A DNA stretch of 64,000 nucleotides from Symsagittifera roscoffensis (GCF_963678635.1 NC_087065.1:74535345-74599344), one strand, 5' to 3'. Positions 46,709-56,875 are shown, numbered from the stretch's first letter. Made by a program: numbers and translations. The notes: generated by a model from the letters alone, not told the origin.

Positions 46709-49156
46709 GTGGAAACTCGGCCAAGGGATCTGGACAGAGAGGTGTACCAGGATCCTGAAAGCGATCGCTACCTTATACCAAGCGAAAGAGTCTTTAACAA
46801 CGCAGCGGATGATTTGGAGACAATAGCGGTATCGAAACGTGCGATAAGTCTGTTGCCGCAGAAAGAGGTAGTCAGGACTGATCTTCAGTCGTTTAAACAA
46901 GAAACACAGCCGTTGGTGAAAATTTGGTGCGTTCAGATGGAAGAAGACACACACCAGCCCAACGAGCTGAATAGTCAGATGAGGGTCATGAAGACGTACT
47001 TAAAGGCGAGATACAGACTCTCGGATCTTCTAAGGGCACCGAGAAATGATCGCATGACAAGCAACCTGAAAAGGTGGAACGAGGATGGTTCTCCGGATAA
47101 AGGAGACCTCGAGGAAGATAGTTATCGCATCCTGAGACAGTACTTCATGCAGAAGGAAGGGAGGTTATATTTGAACAAGGACGGGATTGTGGCTTGTAAA
47201 AGAAGAGAAGAAGACAGAGTCCTATACAAGTATAACGCGATAGTGTTACCGCAAATCTATCAGACAGAACTATTATTCAGGTCGCATGATCAGATGGGCC
47301 ATCAGGGGATCGATAAACCATATCAGAGGATCCTGAAGCGCTTTGAGTGGCCTGGAATGAAAAAGGCATGTGAGAAGTGGGTAACAGCATGTCTGTCATG
47401 CCAACAGGTCAAGGATCCAAGGAAGCTGCGATTTCCATTACAATCGATCGAGTCGTCTGAATTCAATGAGGTGGTGCAGATAGATCACCAGAAGATATGC
47501 ATGACAGACAGTGGTTATAATCAGGTGTTGGTCATGATAGATCATTTTACGAAGTATGCAGAGGCCGTGCCATGCATAACTGCCTCGGCGGAAGAGACAT
47601 GCGACCACCTGATCAATACGTGGATAGCGAGACATGGCTGACCGATGACGTTTCAATCGGATAATGGAACAGCTTTTGTAGGAGAGCTTACGAAAGAGCT
47701 TATGAGACGCTCACAGGTCGCTCAGGCTCACTCCACGACATACCACCCTCAGACGAATGGCTAAGTGGAAAGACAGAATAGGACGTTAGTGTCGATGCTG
47801 AGAGTATATTGTTCCAGGTACATGACCGATTGGGACAGGTACCTTCCACAGGTGATGGGAGCATATAACAGCACGCAACACTCCACCACCGGAGTCAGTC
47901 CACACATGATGCTAACTGGACACGAGAAGTCTTTACCTTTAACCTTCTTCTACCCAGAGTATGAGGGAAAGAAAACGTCTCCACAGGTCTACGTGAGGGA
48001 TGTGATCAGACGCCAACAGGAGTTGAACGATTTGTGTAGACAAAATACTCAGCAAGCACAGGCAAGGCAGAGGAAAAGATTCGACAAGAAAGCAGCTGGT
48101 GCAAAAGCTTACTCGGTGGGAGACTACGTATGGGTATTTCAGAACGTTATACCACCGAAAGGGACGAAAAAGCTCCTAAAAAAGTGGAGGGGACCCTTCA
48201 TGATTACAGAGGTGCACCAGGAGGGACGTTTTTATAGACTGAGTACTGGCCGAGCCGCCCACTACGAGAACATCAAGCCACACATTACATCGACAGAAGA
48301 CTGGTGTATACCTGCAGATATGGAAGAAGGGGATTATCTAATGATGGATCCTGCTTGTGAGGTCAACGAGAAGGGCACCAGGAAGAAGAACGATGGAAAC
48401 GATGTCGTGGAGGAAGGAACGGACACACCGCTGGACCTGGATCCAAACGAGGTGATCGAAGCGGACGATGAAACCTTACCCTACGCAGAGGAGGATTGGC
48501 AGGATCCCGAACAGATAGAGGTGCCCAAGAACTTGGAACCGGATCTTCCGTTCACGATACAGACTCGTCAGAAGGACGTGACAAGACCCAGAAAGAAACA
48601 CAGTCCTTACGGTGACGACTTTGTAGTGGATAGGATAGATCTGAAGAAGATAGTGGAGGAAGTAGTGGGTCTAGAAGAAATAACTGTGTCACAAGACATT
48701 GACATAGTCGATGATCACGATGATGAGTGGGTCGACGACCGGTCGAAATCCGAGGTAGAATTCGACGACGAGCAACAGCAGTCATATGAACAAGACTTGA
48801 CGAACCTGCGTGTCCTAGAGTGGCTGAACGAAATGACCTCGGACCCAGAGGGGACCAGCGTCACGATTCAAGACGTAGATCGTGAAAGCATGAAATACAT
48901 CAAGACCGAACGAGATGATCCTTGCTGGGCTGCCCAGGAAGGACGACTACTCATTCCAGCTTCTAACCTCGACTTGATACCCGGTATGCAATCGACGGGG
49001 ACGTCGATGGATGTTTTTGTCCGGGGAGTGGGGGTAGGACTTACCCACACTGAAAACTTGATCATAAAAAAATTAAGAGTAGCAAGAGAAACAGGAGACT
49101 TAGAAGCAGAAACAGGCGAAGAACCTAAGAAACCTGACATAGGTAAGGGTAGTTGA
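46709..49156 (+). pseudogene. Ty3 integrase with acidic C-terminal extension
   Basis: Zinc part SHDQMGHQGIDK...CLSCQQVKD (HHCC). Core D at VVQIDHQKI (about 47,475), D at FQSDNGTAF (about 47,650-47,680) and E at VERQNRTL (47,765). Stops TGA at 47,639 and TAA at 47,762 break the core; the second replaces the conserved Q of the NGQVE motif. GPY/F-like KKWRGPFMITEV lies near 48,183. After about 48,310 an acidic extension of about 280 residues follows with no known domain (DWQDPEQIEVPKNLEPDLP). There is no chromodomain. Confidence 0.9.
49141..49146 (+). promoter_or_regulatory. Candidate splice donor at the end of pol
   Basis: AGGTAAGG overlaps the end of the integrase ORF and matches the donor consensus AG|GTAAG. 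Together with the acceptor near 49,960 it could let a spliced RNA express the accessory ORFs. This is an inference from motif only. Confidence 0.35.
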
Positions 49157-49640
49157 GTCATATTTTAACTTACCAAATGAATATTCAAGTAACATAATAC
49201 TAACAGACAGTGATTTCATACTCACAAATAGAACATGTGAAATAGCAATCACAGCAGACATGAGTTTTAGGACAGCGTTAGCGGCAGATTTTAAGAGAGA
49301 ATACAAAAACGTGGAATTCCTTTGGAAGCAAAGACCAGGGATAGGGGGCGTAGCGGCCTTACCTCCGGCGGCGTCGCAGATACCGGGAAAATACTTATGC
49401 TTCTTGGTAACGAGGGCGACGGAGAAGCAGCATGTGGACCCAGAGAACCTAGTCTTGTCCATGACGAGGCTGAGGGACTTCCTCGTGGAAATGGACGTGA
49501 AGGAACTCTCGCTTCCAGTGTACGATCCAAACAGAGGACGACTGCATCCTCGGGAATTGTACGGGCTTGTACACGTGATATTCTCTGATACTAATATACA
49601 AGTATATTTACATAAGAAATATTACTTAAGTATAGGCTGA
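49155..49640 (+). CDS. Macro-domain protein (OARD1-like) downstream of pol
   Basis: In a frame different from pol, the reading from about 49,155 to 49,640 gives roughly 160 residues. TNRTCEIAITADMSFRTALA then ADFKREYKNVEFLWKQ matches the N-terminal layout of the macro domain, and QIPGKYLCFLVTRATEK, LSMTRLRDFLVE, KELSLPVYDPNRGRL and VIFSDTNIQVYLHKK match its core strand-helix sequence, like the OARD1/ALC1-type ADP-ribose hydrolases. It has an ATG at 49,260, but the fold needs the sequence upstream, so initiation may be upstream, by frameshift from pol or by splicing. It sits in place of env. The usual PRIGCG glycine-rich loop is PVYDPNRG here, so catalysis is uncertain. Confidence 0.75.
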   Translation, partial: ESYFNLPNEYSSNIILTDSDFILTNRTCEIAITADMSFRTALAADFKREYKNVEFLWKQRPGIGGVAALPPAASQIPGKYLCFLVTRATEKQHVDPENLVLSMTRLRDFLVEMDVKELSLPVYDPNRGRLHPRELYGLVHVIFSDTNIQVYLHKKYYLSIG

Positions 49641-50039
49641 GTGACGTGCGAGAGGGTGTTAGGCTAAAGACTAAGTTGTATGTAATGTGTGATATGTGTG
49701 CTATGTTATTTTATGTGTTATGTTATTAAGATCGTGGGTAAGAAGGGGTTAGTGACCATGAACAACTTAATGACAATCTTAGGAATAGATCCAAAGTTTG
49801 GACTGTCCAATCTTAGGTCGAATTCCAAAATTTTAGAGACCGATTGATTTTAATAAATTTTAGGATAAATATCTTTTTATCTGAATTGTTTTTAAGCAAA
49901 TTTTAACGATATGAGTTAAGGTGAGACTGAAAAGTGTGATATTTGTGACTTCTTTTCTAGATCCTGATTGATCATTTAATTACTCACTTGAAACAATACC
50001 TTGGAATCGAATCGAATCAAATCAAATCTGAAGAACAGT
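49641..50039 (+). other. Gap between macro ORF and accessory ORF 1
   Basis: About 400 bp without a gene, TG-rich (gtatgtaatgtgtgatatgtg). A strong acceptor-like tract (gtgacttcttttctag) ends at 49,960 (AG at 49,959-49,960), 80 bases before the ATG of the next ORF. A region of this type is where a spliced subgenomic RNA would start translation. Confidence 0.5.
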
Positions 50040-50672
50040 ATGGACAATTTCAACTTGGATGAATTGATGGACCTGGCAGAGGCATATGTAGGACCGTTGA
50101 TAGATGCGATCTATCGTCGGCTGATCGATCGAGACTTCGCTCTGGAGGACTCAGAGGTATTTATGTTGCTGACCGCCCTGATCAACATCTTGGGGCATGA
50201 CAACCGTGGGGACCGCCCCACGGAAGTCCTGTTGATGGCAGCATATGGAGAGAGGGGAGTACTAGACCGCCCGAACATGAGATTGATGAGGTGGAGAAAC
50301 GGGGCTCTCTCAAGGAGTGACTTGGCAAATGAGCCTGGATTGGGAAGTTCTAGGACTCACCAACCAGGTGAGATGCCTATGCCTTCCAAGCCCAAACCTG
50401 GGCTGACGAGAATGCATCAGGAGATGAACAGCGATGCTGCCTCGTCTGGTTCACCACTGAGAGCAGCTGCGCCACCAAAGAGGGCGAAAGTAGGACAGAA
50501 GGTTCAGACGAACCAAACCATGCAAGATCTGGATGAGATGAAGGATGAACTGGAAAGTACGAAGAAGGAGCTGGACGAGATGACCAAAAGCATGCTCAAG
50601 ATGGAGGACGATCGAGACATGTGGAGAAAAATTGTTCGAAGACTGCAACAAAAAGCAGGGTCAAGAAATTGA
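50040..50672 (+). CDS. Accessory ORF 1 of the Ty3 element
   Basis: One frame of about 210 codons from ATG 50,040 (MDNFNLDELMDL). The same protein is encoded on the minus strand at 63,499-63,870: both share a LDEL...RR(L) start, a hydrophobic run ending in a GRE(S)/RPTEVLLM(A/V)xY pattern, and an ANEPGL or ARNPGL sequence. In this copy the C-terminal part (LEDMKDELESTKKELDEMTK) is coiled coil. It overlaps the next frame by 41 bases. No known domain is recognised. Function is unknown; a Gag-like or assembly role is only a guess. Confidence 0.75.
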   Translation: MDNFNLDELMDLAEAYVGPLIDAIYRRLIDRDFALEDSEVFMLLTALINILGHDNRGDRPTEVLLMAAYGERGVLDRPNMRLMRWRNGALSRSDLANEPGLGSSRTHQPGEMPMPSKPKPGLTRMHQEMNSDAASSGSPLRAAAPPKRAKVGQKVQTNQTMQDLDEMKDELESTKKELDEMTKSMLKMEDDRDMWRKIVRRLQQKAGSRN

Positions 50673-51258
50673 GCGCTTGAGGCAGGTTTACAAAGAGCAA
50701 TCGGAACAGTTGGCGTTGACAACGGCCGTGGAGAAAGTGATACCTGCAAGGAATATTCCTCGTGGGCAGTCCCCGATGGAGCTCTTGGCGCCTCGAGAAA
50801 TGAGTCAAACAACGGAGACACGGCTCCCGACAGAGACAAATTGAGTAACGATCCCGGACCCTAGTGACACCTTGGGTGACCCTGTCGTGGAACAAACGGT
50901 GAGGAAGCTGATAGAGACAGCTGGACGACTGGTCGCCAACAAGAATGCGCCAGGTTCCGGGGTGACTGCACCCTATGGAACGATCGACGACGCGGGCAGA
51001 GTACGACTCTCCCAGACCGTGATCAGACAGGGGATAAGTGACGTGACGCCACTCATGGGGAGCTCGAAGGCCCAAGAGAGAAGAATACAGAAGATGTCAG
51101 CGAAGAAAGTGTCTCGCATAATAGACGTACAAAAGAACAATCAATTGAAATATAAATTCACGGGAGTTCCGGAGACAGATCTGAGAGCTTGCTTCAATCG
51201 AGCGACTTGGAGCCCTGCAGTAAACCTGCAGCAACCACCACTGGGGCATCTCATCTGA
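50632..51258 (+). pseudogene. Accessory ORF 2 of the Ty3 element
   Basis: A frame (50,632-50,844, then 50,872-51,258 after a stop at 50,844) with a basic and helical part (LRQVYKEQSEQLALTTAVEK), then a stretch with no recognisable domain. It corresponds in position to the coiled-coil ORF at 62,831-63,499 of the minus element. It overlaps the SGNH frame by 70 bases. Confidence 0.6.
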
Positions 51259-52103
51259 TACTGGGAGACAGCTTGGTCAGAGTACTATCGAGTTTGAGGA
51301 CCTCGTGGGTCACCACGGTGATGGCCTTTGGAGGCGCGACGATAGCCCTGTTATATCGAATGGTGGGACTGATGAATCCAGGGAGGAACCCCAATGTGAT
51401 GATCCTGGTTGGGACGAATGACATCTCCAGAGGTTCAGATGAGCAGGAAGCACTATAGGAGTCAATGATGGTGTGTTTGTTTACTACCCTCTGGCAGAAA
51501 TTCAATTGCGCGGTACTGACCGTTTGCACTGTGCCAATGAACACGAGAAGCTTGACAGCAGGAGGAAGAAGGCACAACGAGGGAGTCGTCAGGTGGAATA
51601 ACATCTTGAGGAACCTCGCAAGTCGGAACGCCGGAAAAATGATCCTCATGGACATCGAGTATGAGTTGAGAGCTATGGATCAGGCCAGACTGACGACGGA
51701 CGGCATCCACTTCGACAGTATCGAAGGACAAGCTTGGTTGAATCGAGTCTTCCAAGAGCGGTTGGACGAACTAGAGGCGGAACTCTTTGACACAGGAGTG
51801 CTGAAGGAAGGAGGAACAGCGAGTGACGCGGTGATTACTACCTTTGTGCCTCCTAGCCTGGAAACACGCTTGGGGACGGTTCCGGCCGTCACGAACTACA
51901 GACAACAGAGCTCCAGCGAACCAGGTCAAAGAACAGACGTACAGGATCGATTGGGAGAAGCGCCGATGAGGAGGACCATCCATCCTAGGAGAAGAATAGG
52001 ACCTGTCAACCCGAAGAGACAGCCGGCACGTCTAGATTGGATACGAGATCGGAGACGACAAATACCAGTCGAGAGGAGAGACGCCCGGGCAGAGGCTCGT
52101 TGA
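51189..52103 (+). pseudogene. Accessory ORF 3: SGNH-hydrolase-like protein, decayed copy
   Basis: SGNH (GDSL esterase-type) layout: GHLILGDSLVRVL with GDS at 51,264-51,272, MILVGTNDISRG with GTND at 51,411-51,422, and TTDGIHFDS with D-x2-H at 51,699-51,710. A stop TAG at 51,456-51,458 breaks it. Frame changes at about 52,040-52,100. The same domain with the same motifs is intact at 61,446-62,780. Substrate is unknown. SGNH domains occur in some LINE ORF1 proteins, but this one follows pol of an LTR element. Confidence 0.8.
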
Positions 52104-52655
52104 TGTGGTCAAGACCCATACCGTCTCCCTGGCATGTATACAAAGACGAGCTAATGAAGCTGGATCTCCAGAGGGTAAGCTTCATCGAAGATGCAAGGAG
52201 GATGCTGAATGGGGCGACGCTATTCGTCAGCAGACTGTACTCGATAACCGGCGTAGACTGGTTGATAGCCGCTAGTATAAATTTCAGCTCCACGACGGCC
52301 TTGAGATTTGCTGACCTAGAGGGACTGCCCTCTAACAACACAATGGGACCAGTGAACGCGAGACCATTGCAAGACGTGAGATTGAATCATGATGAAGGGA
52401 ATCGAGAAGACAGAGATGTTGAAGGAAGATTTGGAGAGAAATGTGACGTTGTGTCTCCACAACAGCTTCTGCAGGAACAGAGAATCTAACGTGGATCCCC
52501 TACCTTGATGCAAACAGAGGGTAGAAGAGCAGAAGTGTTGGAGGACGGCTTCCAACAGCGTCAGGATAGCTAATGACGTGTTGCAGGATACAGAAACTGA
52601 GAGTGCAGAGTCAGTGCCACAGGAGGAGGAAATGGAACATTGACGAATAGCCGAA
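52104..52655 (+). pseudogene. Deleted remnant of accessory ORFs 3 to 5
   Basis: The frame 52,037-52,489 contains LMKLDLQRV and TMGPVNARPLQ, matching the end of the SGNH ORF on the minus strand (VKELDLEDL; VMGPINYRPLK). Near 52,390 another frame reads EDLERNVTLCLHNSFCRNRE, which matches EEDLAKNVSLSLHNSFC from the end of ORF 5 (about 55,400-55,480). So an in-between block of about 6.2 kb, all of ORF 4 and most of ORF 5, has been deleted. Confidence 0.8.
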
Positions 52656-53448
52656 AAACTAGATGCAAAAAGAGACGAAATTAGAAGAATTTAGAAGTTT
52701 TAGAACTTCTAAACGACAAAAAAAAGAAGTAAACAAAGGAGTGGTGAAGAAAAAGTTAAAACTCAGAATTGTTTTATGTGTGTGAAAAAACTCAAGTGAG
52801 AAACTAAGCAACCAAGTTGTAATTGAAAACTGAAACATTTAGTTGAGATTTGAAGTTGTTGCATTTATAAATTTGCTTTTTGATTTTAGTTAAGTGGCTT
52901 TAGAGACACTTACTTCCTATTTAGTTAGAAAGGCTTGAGTGATAGAGTATATATAAATATTCCAGCCTGCATGATTGTTTTTAATCAGCTAGGAGAACTG
53001 ATCACTTTGTGGTGACATGAAAGGCTTGGGTAATCTCTCGAAGAGGGAGATTGTTTCATTGTTCTTTCTAACCACAGAGTTTCTTAGTTTTAATATTCAG
53101 GACAATAACAAGCGAGATTTCCGAAGGGAAGAAGCATAGTAGGATAATTTTAGCTTGTTGGTTGGCAGGACTGTCCTGCAAACCAACATCTTTTAAATCT
53201 AGGAGAAAAAGTTTAATCAGGACGTTGACATTGGAAGTCGGAAAATATGTTTTTATCTTAGGTCATATCCTCAATGTGCAAATTAATGAAAGAATTTGAA
53301 GGCTATAGTGATGTAGTATGATGCCATTTATATTCTGCAGTGAGTCGATGTGACGTGGATAAAAGTAATTTCGTGCAAATTCTGTACGATGACACTGTAC
53401 CTATTTTACGAATATTGCGAGATTCAATGAGGACATTGACCGGAGTGT
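52656..53448 (+). other. Ty3 3' untranslated region
   Basis: AT-rich, without a gene. A TATATAAATATTCC word lies at about 52,947-52,960. The sequence just before the LTR (gaggacattga...gtccggggagta) is shared in diverged form with the minus element near 54,770-54,800, so it is the end of the internal region. Confidence 0.65.
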
Positions 53449-53458
53449 CCGGGGAGTA
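53449..53458 (+). promoter_or_regulatory. Polypurine-like tract before the LTR
   Basis: CCGGGGAGTA just before TGTGACATT. The same phrase precedes the LTR of the minus element (GTCCGGGGAGTA, TGTGCCAG), so it is conserved, as expected for a second-strand primer. Confidence 0.55.
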
Positions 53459-53879
53459 TGTGACATTCGACCAGAATGGATCAAAATGCAGATTCAGCAT
53501 ATTCGAAATTTTAGCAGTGAACCTTCCGAATTGGCGATTTTGAGGGAATAAGAGCGTTATTGGAACGATTGGCCAAACGGTGAGGGCTAGAATATTCTGG
53601 TGTTTTGAAATTTTAAAAATTCGAAGTATGAAGTCATATTTCTGAGAAACGTCAGAAACGGCCATTTTGGCAGAAAAGTTGAAGAAGGACACAACAACGA
53701 TAGTTGCGACGACGACAACAACGAGGAAATTGAGAATCAGAATCAGAGAAAAGCAGAAGTAGCAGAGACCGCTCCAAGTTGCAACTATTGTGTCGCTACA
53801 ATAGTTGCAAGGCAGTTGCTAACAACAGTGAGGGGTGGAAACCAGCCTTCCGGGTTACAGAGAAATCAAGCTTAACGTG
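53459..53879 (+). repeat. Start of the Ty3 3' LTR, interrupted
   Basis: TGTGACATTCGACCAGAATGG to cttaacgtg, 421 bases, almost identical to 29,692-30,050. In the uninterrupted copy the sequence continues cttgattcagtggattcgag. Here it stops and the minus element begins. Confidence 0.92.
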
Positions 53880-54167
53880 TGTAACAGTCGCCTACTGCAG
53901 TCACATATGAGGCTTAAGAAAAATAGGCCCTATAACTACTGGCTCAAGGGTCAGGGACACTATCTCTTGTGTTTTTCTACCTCAAGAACGGTCGGAGCCA
54001 GTTCGGTTCGCTTGCGACATGAAACTAGAACTCGCTACAGCTTGAAGGCTACTACCAAAATATCCCCCCACTCTAGAAAATAAGAACGTCCCCATACTTA
54101 GGTCTCAAGATACCCAAAATACGCGAACGCCGTTAAAAACAGGGTCGGAACAATCCGTTAAGTTACT

Positions 54168-54173
54168 TTTTAT
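54168..54173 (-). promoter_or_regulatory. Polyadenylation signal of the minus LTR
   Basis: AATAAA (reverse of TTTATT at 54,168-54,173), in the expected R/U5 position after the TATA box. Confidence 0.55.
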
Positions 54174-54547
54174 TGGACAGTGGAACTTTGATCCATTTCA
54201 GATGGATCAACCTAAAACTCGCCTTATCTCAACATAACAATCATAAAACACACTCGAGAAATTTAAATTGGGGACTCACATGTTGATGCACTCGAGTACA
54301 AGGAGTAATTAAATTGGTAAGCAACTCAAGAATTAGGTAATATAACTAGATAAGTTTAATACTGGTCAGTTTTGGTAATCGAAGTAAATTCCGACTCTAG
54401 AATTTGAGGTTTTGTATGAACCATTGGGACACTCAAGCTGTCCACCTTTCCATTGAAGGTTCACTCTAGTTCGTTCCGAATAGTCGTTTTTTCTTCTATT
54501 TATCGTCTCTCCTCCTATTTCGGGATAAGACAGCTCTACTCGTGTCC

Positions 54548-54556
54548 TATTTTATA
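54548..54556 (-). promoter_or_regulatory. TATA box of the minus LTR
   Basis: TATAAAATA on the minus strand, about 210 bases inside the LTR, with AATAAA about 375 bases downstream, a plausible U3/R/U5 layout. Confidence 0.6.
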
Positions 54557-54768
54557 TCTGGAAATTGCAAACAGCAACTTCCCACTGTTTTTACTGAGCA
54601 ATTTCCCGCAATCGGATGTTCTGATTTTTCACTTTCTGTTTTCAGTTGGTACGAGAAAACTGAGCATGACAGGCTCCATTCGAAATTTTGAAAATTAAAA
54701 TTCCACTCGAAAATTACGTATTTTCGTGTCTCTCAAGGTCAAACTTCGAGACATGACCGACTGGCACA

Positions 54769-55209
54769 TACTCCCCGGACTCAAGATCGATGTCCTCATC
54801 GCGTGCTGTCGTTGTCAGTGAATCCCCAGAAGCCCGAGTGTCACTCAAGATACAGTGCCAGTGGTCATTTACAGAAGTTTGCAGCAGACTCAAGTTTATC
54901 TACCTTCCAAAATTCACGACCATATAAAATTCTCACACTATCGCTAAACAGCAATCAAAATCTGCACACACCTGCACCTCATGAGTTCCCGCTTTTTAAG
55001 CTGGTGATTTAAAATTTCTTTTGTCCTATTCAATCAGAAAATTGTCATGCAGCATTTTGATTCATATAATAGATGTAGCATATTAATAACAATATCTTAT
55101 TATTCATTAAAATTTCTTTTTCATGAACCCAGATTTCATCCGAGCTCACCCTCGAGCCCCCTCCCTCTCAAGACTCAAGACTCTAGAATTTTCCTTTCGA
55201 GCCTTTGGC
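54769..55209 (-). other. 3' untranslated region of the minus element
   Basis: Between the ORF 5 stop and the LTR. No gene seen. It ends with the GTCCGGGGAGTA phrase next to the LTR start. Confidence 0.65.
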
Positions 55210-56859
55210 TCACCTCGTGTTCTTCGCCCTCGAGGTACCCGATCCAGATACTTTTGACACTGTGATCTGTTCCAATAGTGCCTCTTCGTCATCGGAGCTG
55301 ATCACTATCTCCTCCCAAGCCTTCAGCTGTTCATAGGATCGCATCCACTCCCTTTGCTCTTGCAATCTCTTCGCTTGATTCGGTAAGCTCTTCACCTTCG
55401 ACTCCCGGTTCAAACAGAAGGAATTGTGAAGACTCAGGCTTACATTCTTCGCCAGGTCCTCCTCCAGTATTGACTCCCTCGCTCTAGTGTTGTCTCTGGA
55501 TACTCTACCCACTCTTTTCCACCCCATCGTGATCGCATTTCGATGGGTCAGCAGAGGTCTCTTGAAGGCATCTGGTCCTATCTCGGCCTGGAATTGTCGA
55601 TATTCCTTTTGATGTTTTTTCATGTGATCCTTGGTCGCTACATACAACCAGGATGTTAACGTCGCGCGAAACCAAGGAAAGAATCTCAAGCGGCTCCACG
55701 CGTGTCTGACTTCCATTGGTATGGCGAACACCTTGCATGCTGTCTCGAACAACTCAAGTCTCCTGCTGTAATCTATCGCGTGAATCGACTCTGCTGTAGG
55801 CGTCTTCGATTCTCGATACTTTGCTATGTTTTCGGCCATCCATCGCAGAGCCAGCATTGTGCTCACCACCAAAATGGTCACTTTTTGTTGATGCTCGGGT
55901 AATCCCAAAGACCTGATTTCTTCTACATCCCAGATCAGGCAGAGATTGGCTTGGTCTGGGTACCACACTGTCTGCACCAGACAGTGGCACGGACAATCCC
56001 CGTGTGTGAGGTCGATGCTCCTAAGATTGCGTTCTCCCGAGGCTTCTAGGAGAGGCTCAAGTTCCATCATCTTCTCGTGTATCACGTCGACTTCTCCCAA
56101 GTCTGGGGCACCTACCATGGGTTTCCCCATCACGTTTTGTCTCTCGAGGTCACTCGTATTTTCGCTCTCCAAGCCCAGAAGTTCTTCACCCCAGATTTCA
56201 CTCAAGTCATCCCTTTGTTCTTTAGGCACTGTTCCTCGGACCTTCCTCAACAGCCTGTGTGAATGATGTGACATCCGAGCTAGTCTTACACATTTGGGCA
56301 CTGAGAAGGCTTTGTCTATCAATACCCTCTGGCTGAAAACTTCTACCATCGCCATGTGCAATGGATAGTGGCTGCCACATAGGTTGGCCATCACTGACCC
56401 CACTAGGGACTTCGCATTTAGAGGCAGTCCATAGGCTTCGCTCATGGGAAATCCCATCTCCGCTTCGAGTCCAACCTTCCAACTCTTGATGTGTTTCTGG
56501 GTCACTTGCAACACTCCGGGCCATGACTCCACGCTCAACGCCGTCACCAAGTGGTGTTCTGACTCTAGCCTCTCCAGTGACCGGAGACTACACATTTTCG
56601 AGAAGAATCCCAGAGCTGTTGCTAGGTTCACAGTGGTACTCGCGTAACACTCAGCCACTATCTGTATCTCACTTTTCTCCCTTTCGGTGATATCTTCAAA
56701 CCAGGTGACTAGGTCTTCTTTCTGGAAAGACTGTATCCTGACGCACGATCGTCCATCACAGGTGTGCTCGCCATTCCCACACGTCGAGTCAAGACAACTG
56801 CCCGGCTCCATCTTCTTTACCGACCCTGTTCCACTCGTCATCTCACTTGACTCCTTCAT
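55210..56859 (-). CDS. Accessory ORF 5, 550 residues, unknown domain
   Basis: From the ATG at 56,859 (MKESSEMTSGTG); the open frame extends 22 codons further upstream and overlaps ORF 4 by 50 bases. A Cys-rich start (CLDSTCGNGEHTCDGRSC, about residues 23-40) could bind metal. A hydrophobic run (VTILVVSTMLALRWMA) lies past the middle. The C-terminal part (EEDLAKNVSLSLHNSFC) is conserved in the plus copy at about 52,400-52,480. No signal peptide or convincing envelope features; no known family recognised. It could be translated by reinitiation 17 bases after the ORF 4 stop. Confidence 0.8.
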   Translation of the reverse strand: MKESSEMTSGTGSVKKMEPGSCLDSTCGNGEHTCDGRSCVRIQSFQKEDLVTWFEDITEREKSEIQIVAECYASTTVNLATALGFFSKMCSLRSLERLESEHHLVTALSVESWPGVLQVTQKHIKSWKVGLEAEMGFPMSEAYGLPLNAKSLVGSVMANLCGSHYPLHMAMVEVFSQRVLIDKAFSVPKCVRLARMSHHSHRLLRKVRGTVPKEQRDDLSEIWGEELLGLESENTSDLERQNVMGKPMVGAPDLGEVDVIHEKMMELEPLLEASGERNLRSIDLTHGDCPCHCLVQTVWYPDQANLCLIWDVEEIRSLGLPEHQQKVTILVVSTMLALRWMAENIAKYRESKTPTAESIHAIDYSRRLELFETACKVFAIPMEVRHAWSRLRFFPWFRATLTSWLYVATKDHMKKHQKEYRQFQAEIGPDAFKRPLLTHRNAITMGWKRVGRVSRDNTRARESILEEDLAKNVSLSLHNSFCLNRESKVKSLPNQAKRLQEQREWMRSYEQLKAWEEIVISSDDEEALLEQITVSKVSGSGTSRAKNTR

Positions 56860-56875
56860 CTGAGACAGGATCAGT

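Larger units (their letters stand above)
35733..53879 (+). mobile_element. Large Ty3/gypsy-type element, gag to 3' LTR, with accessory cassette
   Basis: The order is a 5'-truncated LTR and leader, gag, capsid with knuckle, protease, RT, RNase H, integrase, macro domain, accessory ORFs including SGNH hydrolase, 3' UTR, polypurine-like tract and 3' LTR start. It is about 18 kb, far longer than the usual 5-8 kb. The 3' LTR is interrupted at 53,880 by the minus element. Stops in nearly every frame show it is not active, but the domains are recognisable from end to end. A deletion of about 6.2 kb removed the middle of the accessory cassette near 52,380. Confidence 0.92.
53880..54768 (-). repeat. 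LTR of the minus Ty3-like element (889 bp)
   Basis: Starts TGTGCCAG at 54,768 and ends TTACA at 53,880, so it has TG...CA ends. A TATAAAATA box lies at 54,556-54,548 (minus) and an AATAAA signal at 54,173-54,168. It is alignable but diverged from the plus LTR (for example, gttgatccatct and gccctgttttt are shared). The boundary to the plus LTR is exact. Confidence 0.85.

Noticed and set aside
47639-47765. Stop codons inside conserved integrase motifs as a sign of a changed genetic code
   Set aside because: The stops are of three kinds, fall at single positions, and other TGA, TAA and TAG are used as ordinary stops by the open frames on the right. Decay explains them.
55210-56859. ORF 5 as an envelope glycoprotein
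   Set aside because: No signal peptide, no clear transmembrane anchor near the C-terminus and no N-glycosylation cluster. One hydrophobic run is not enough.
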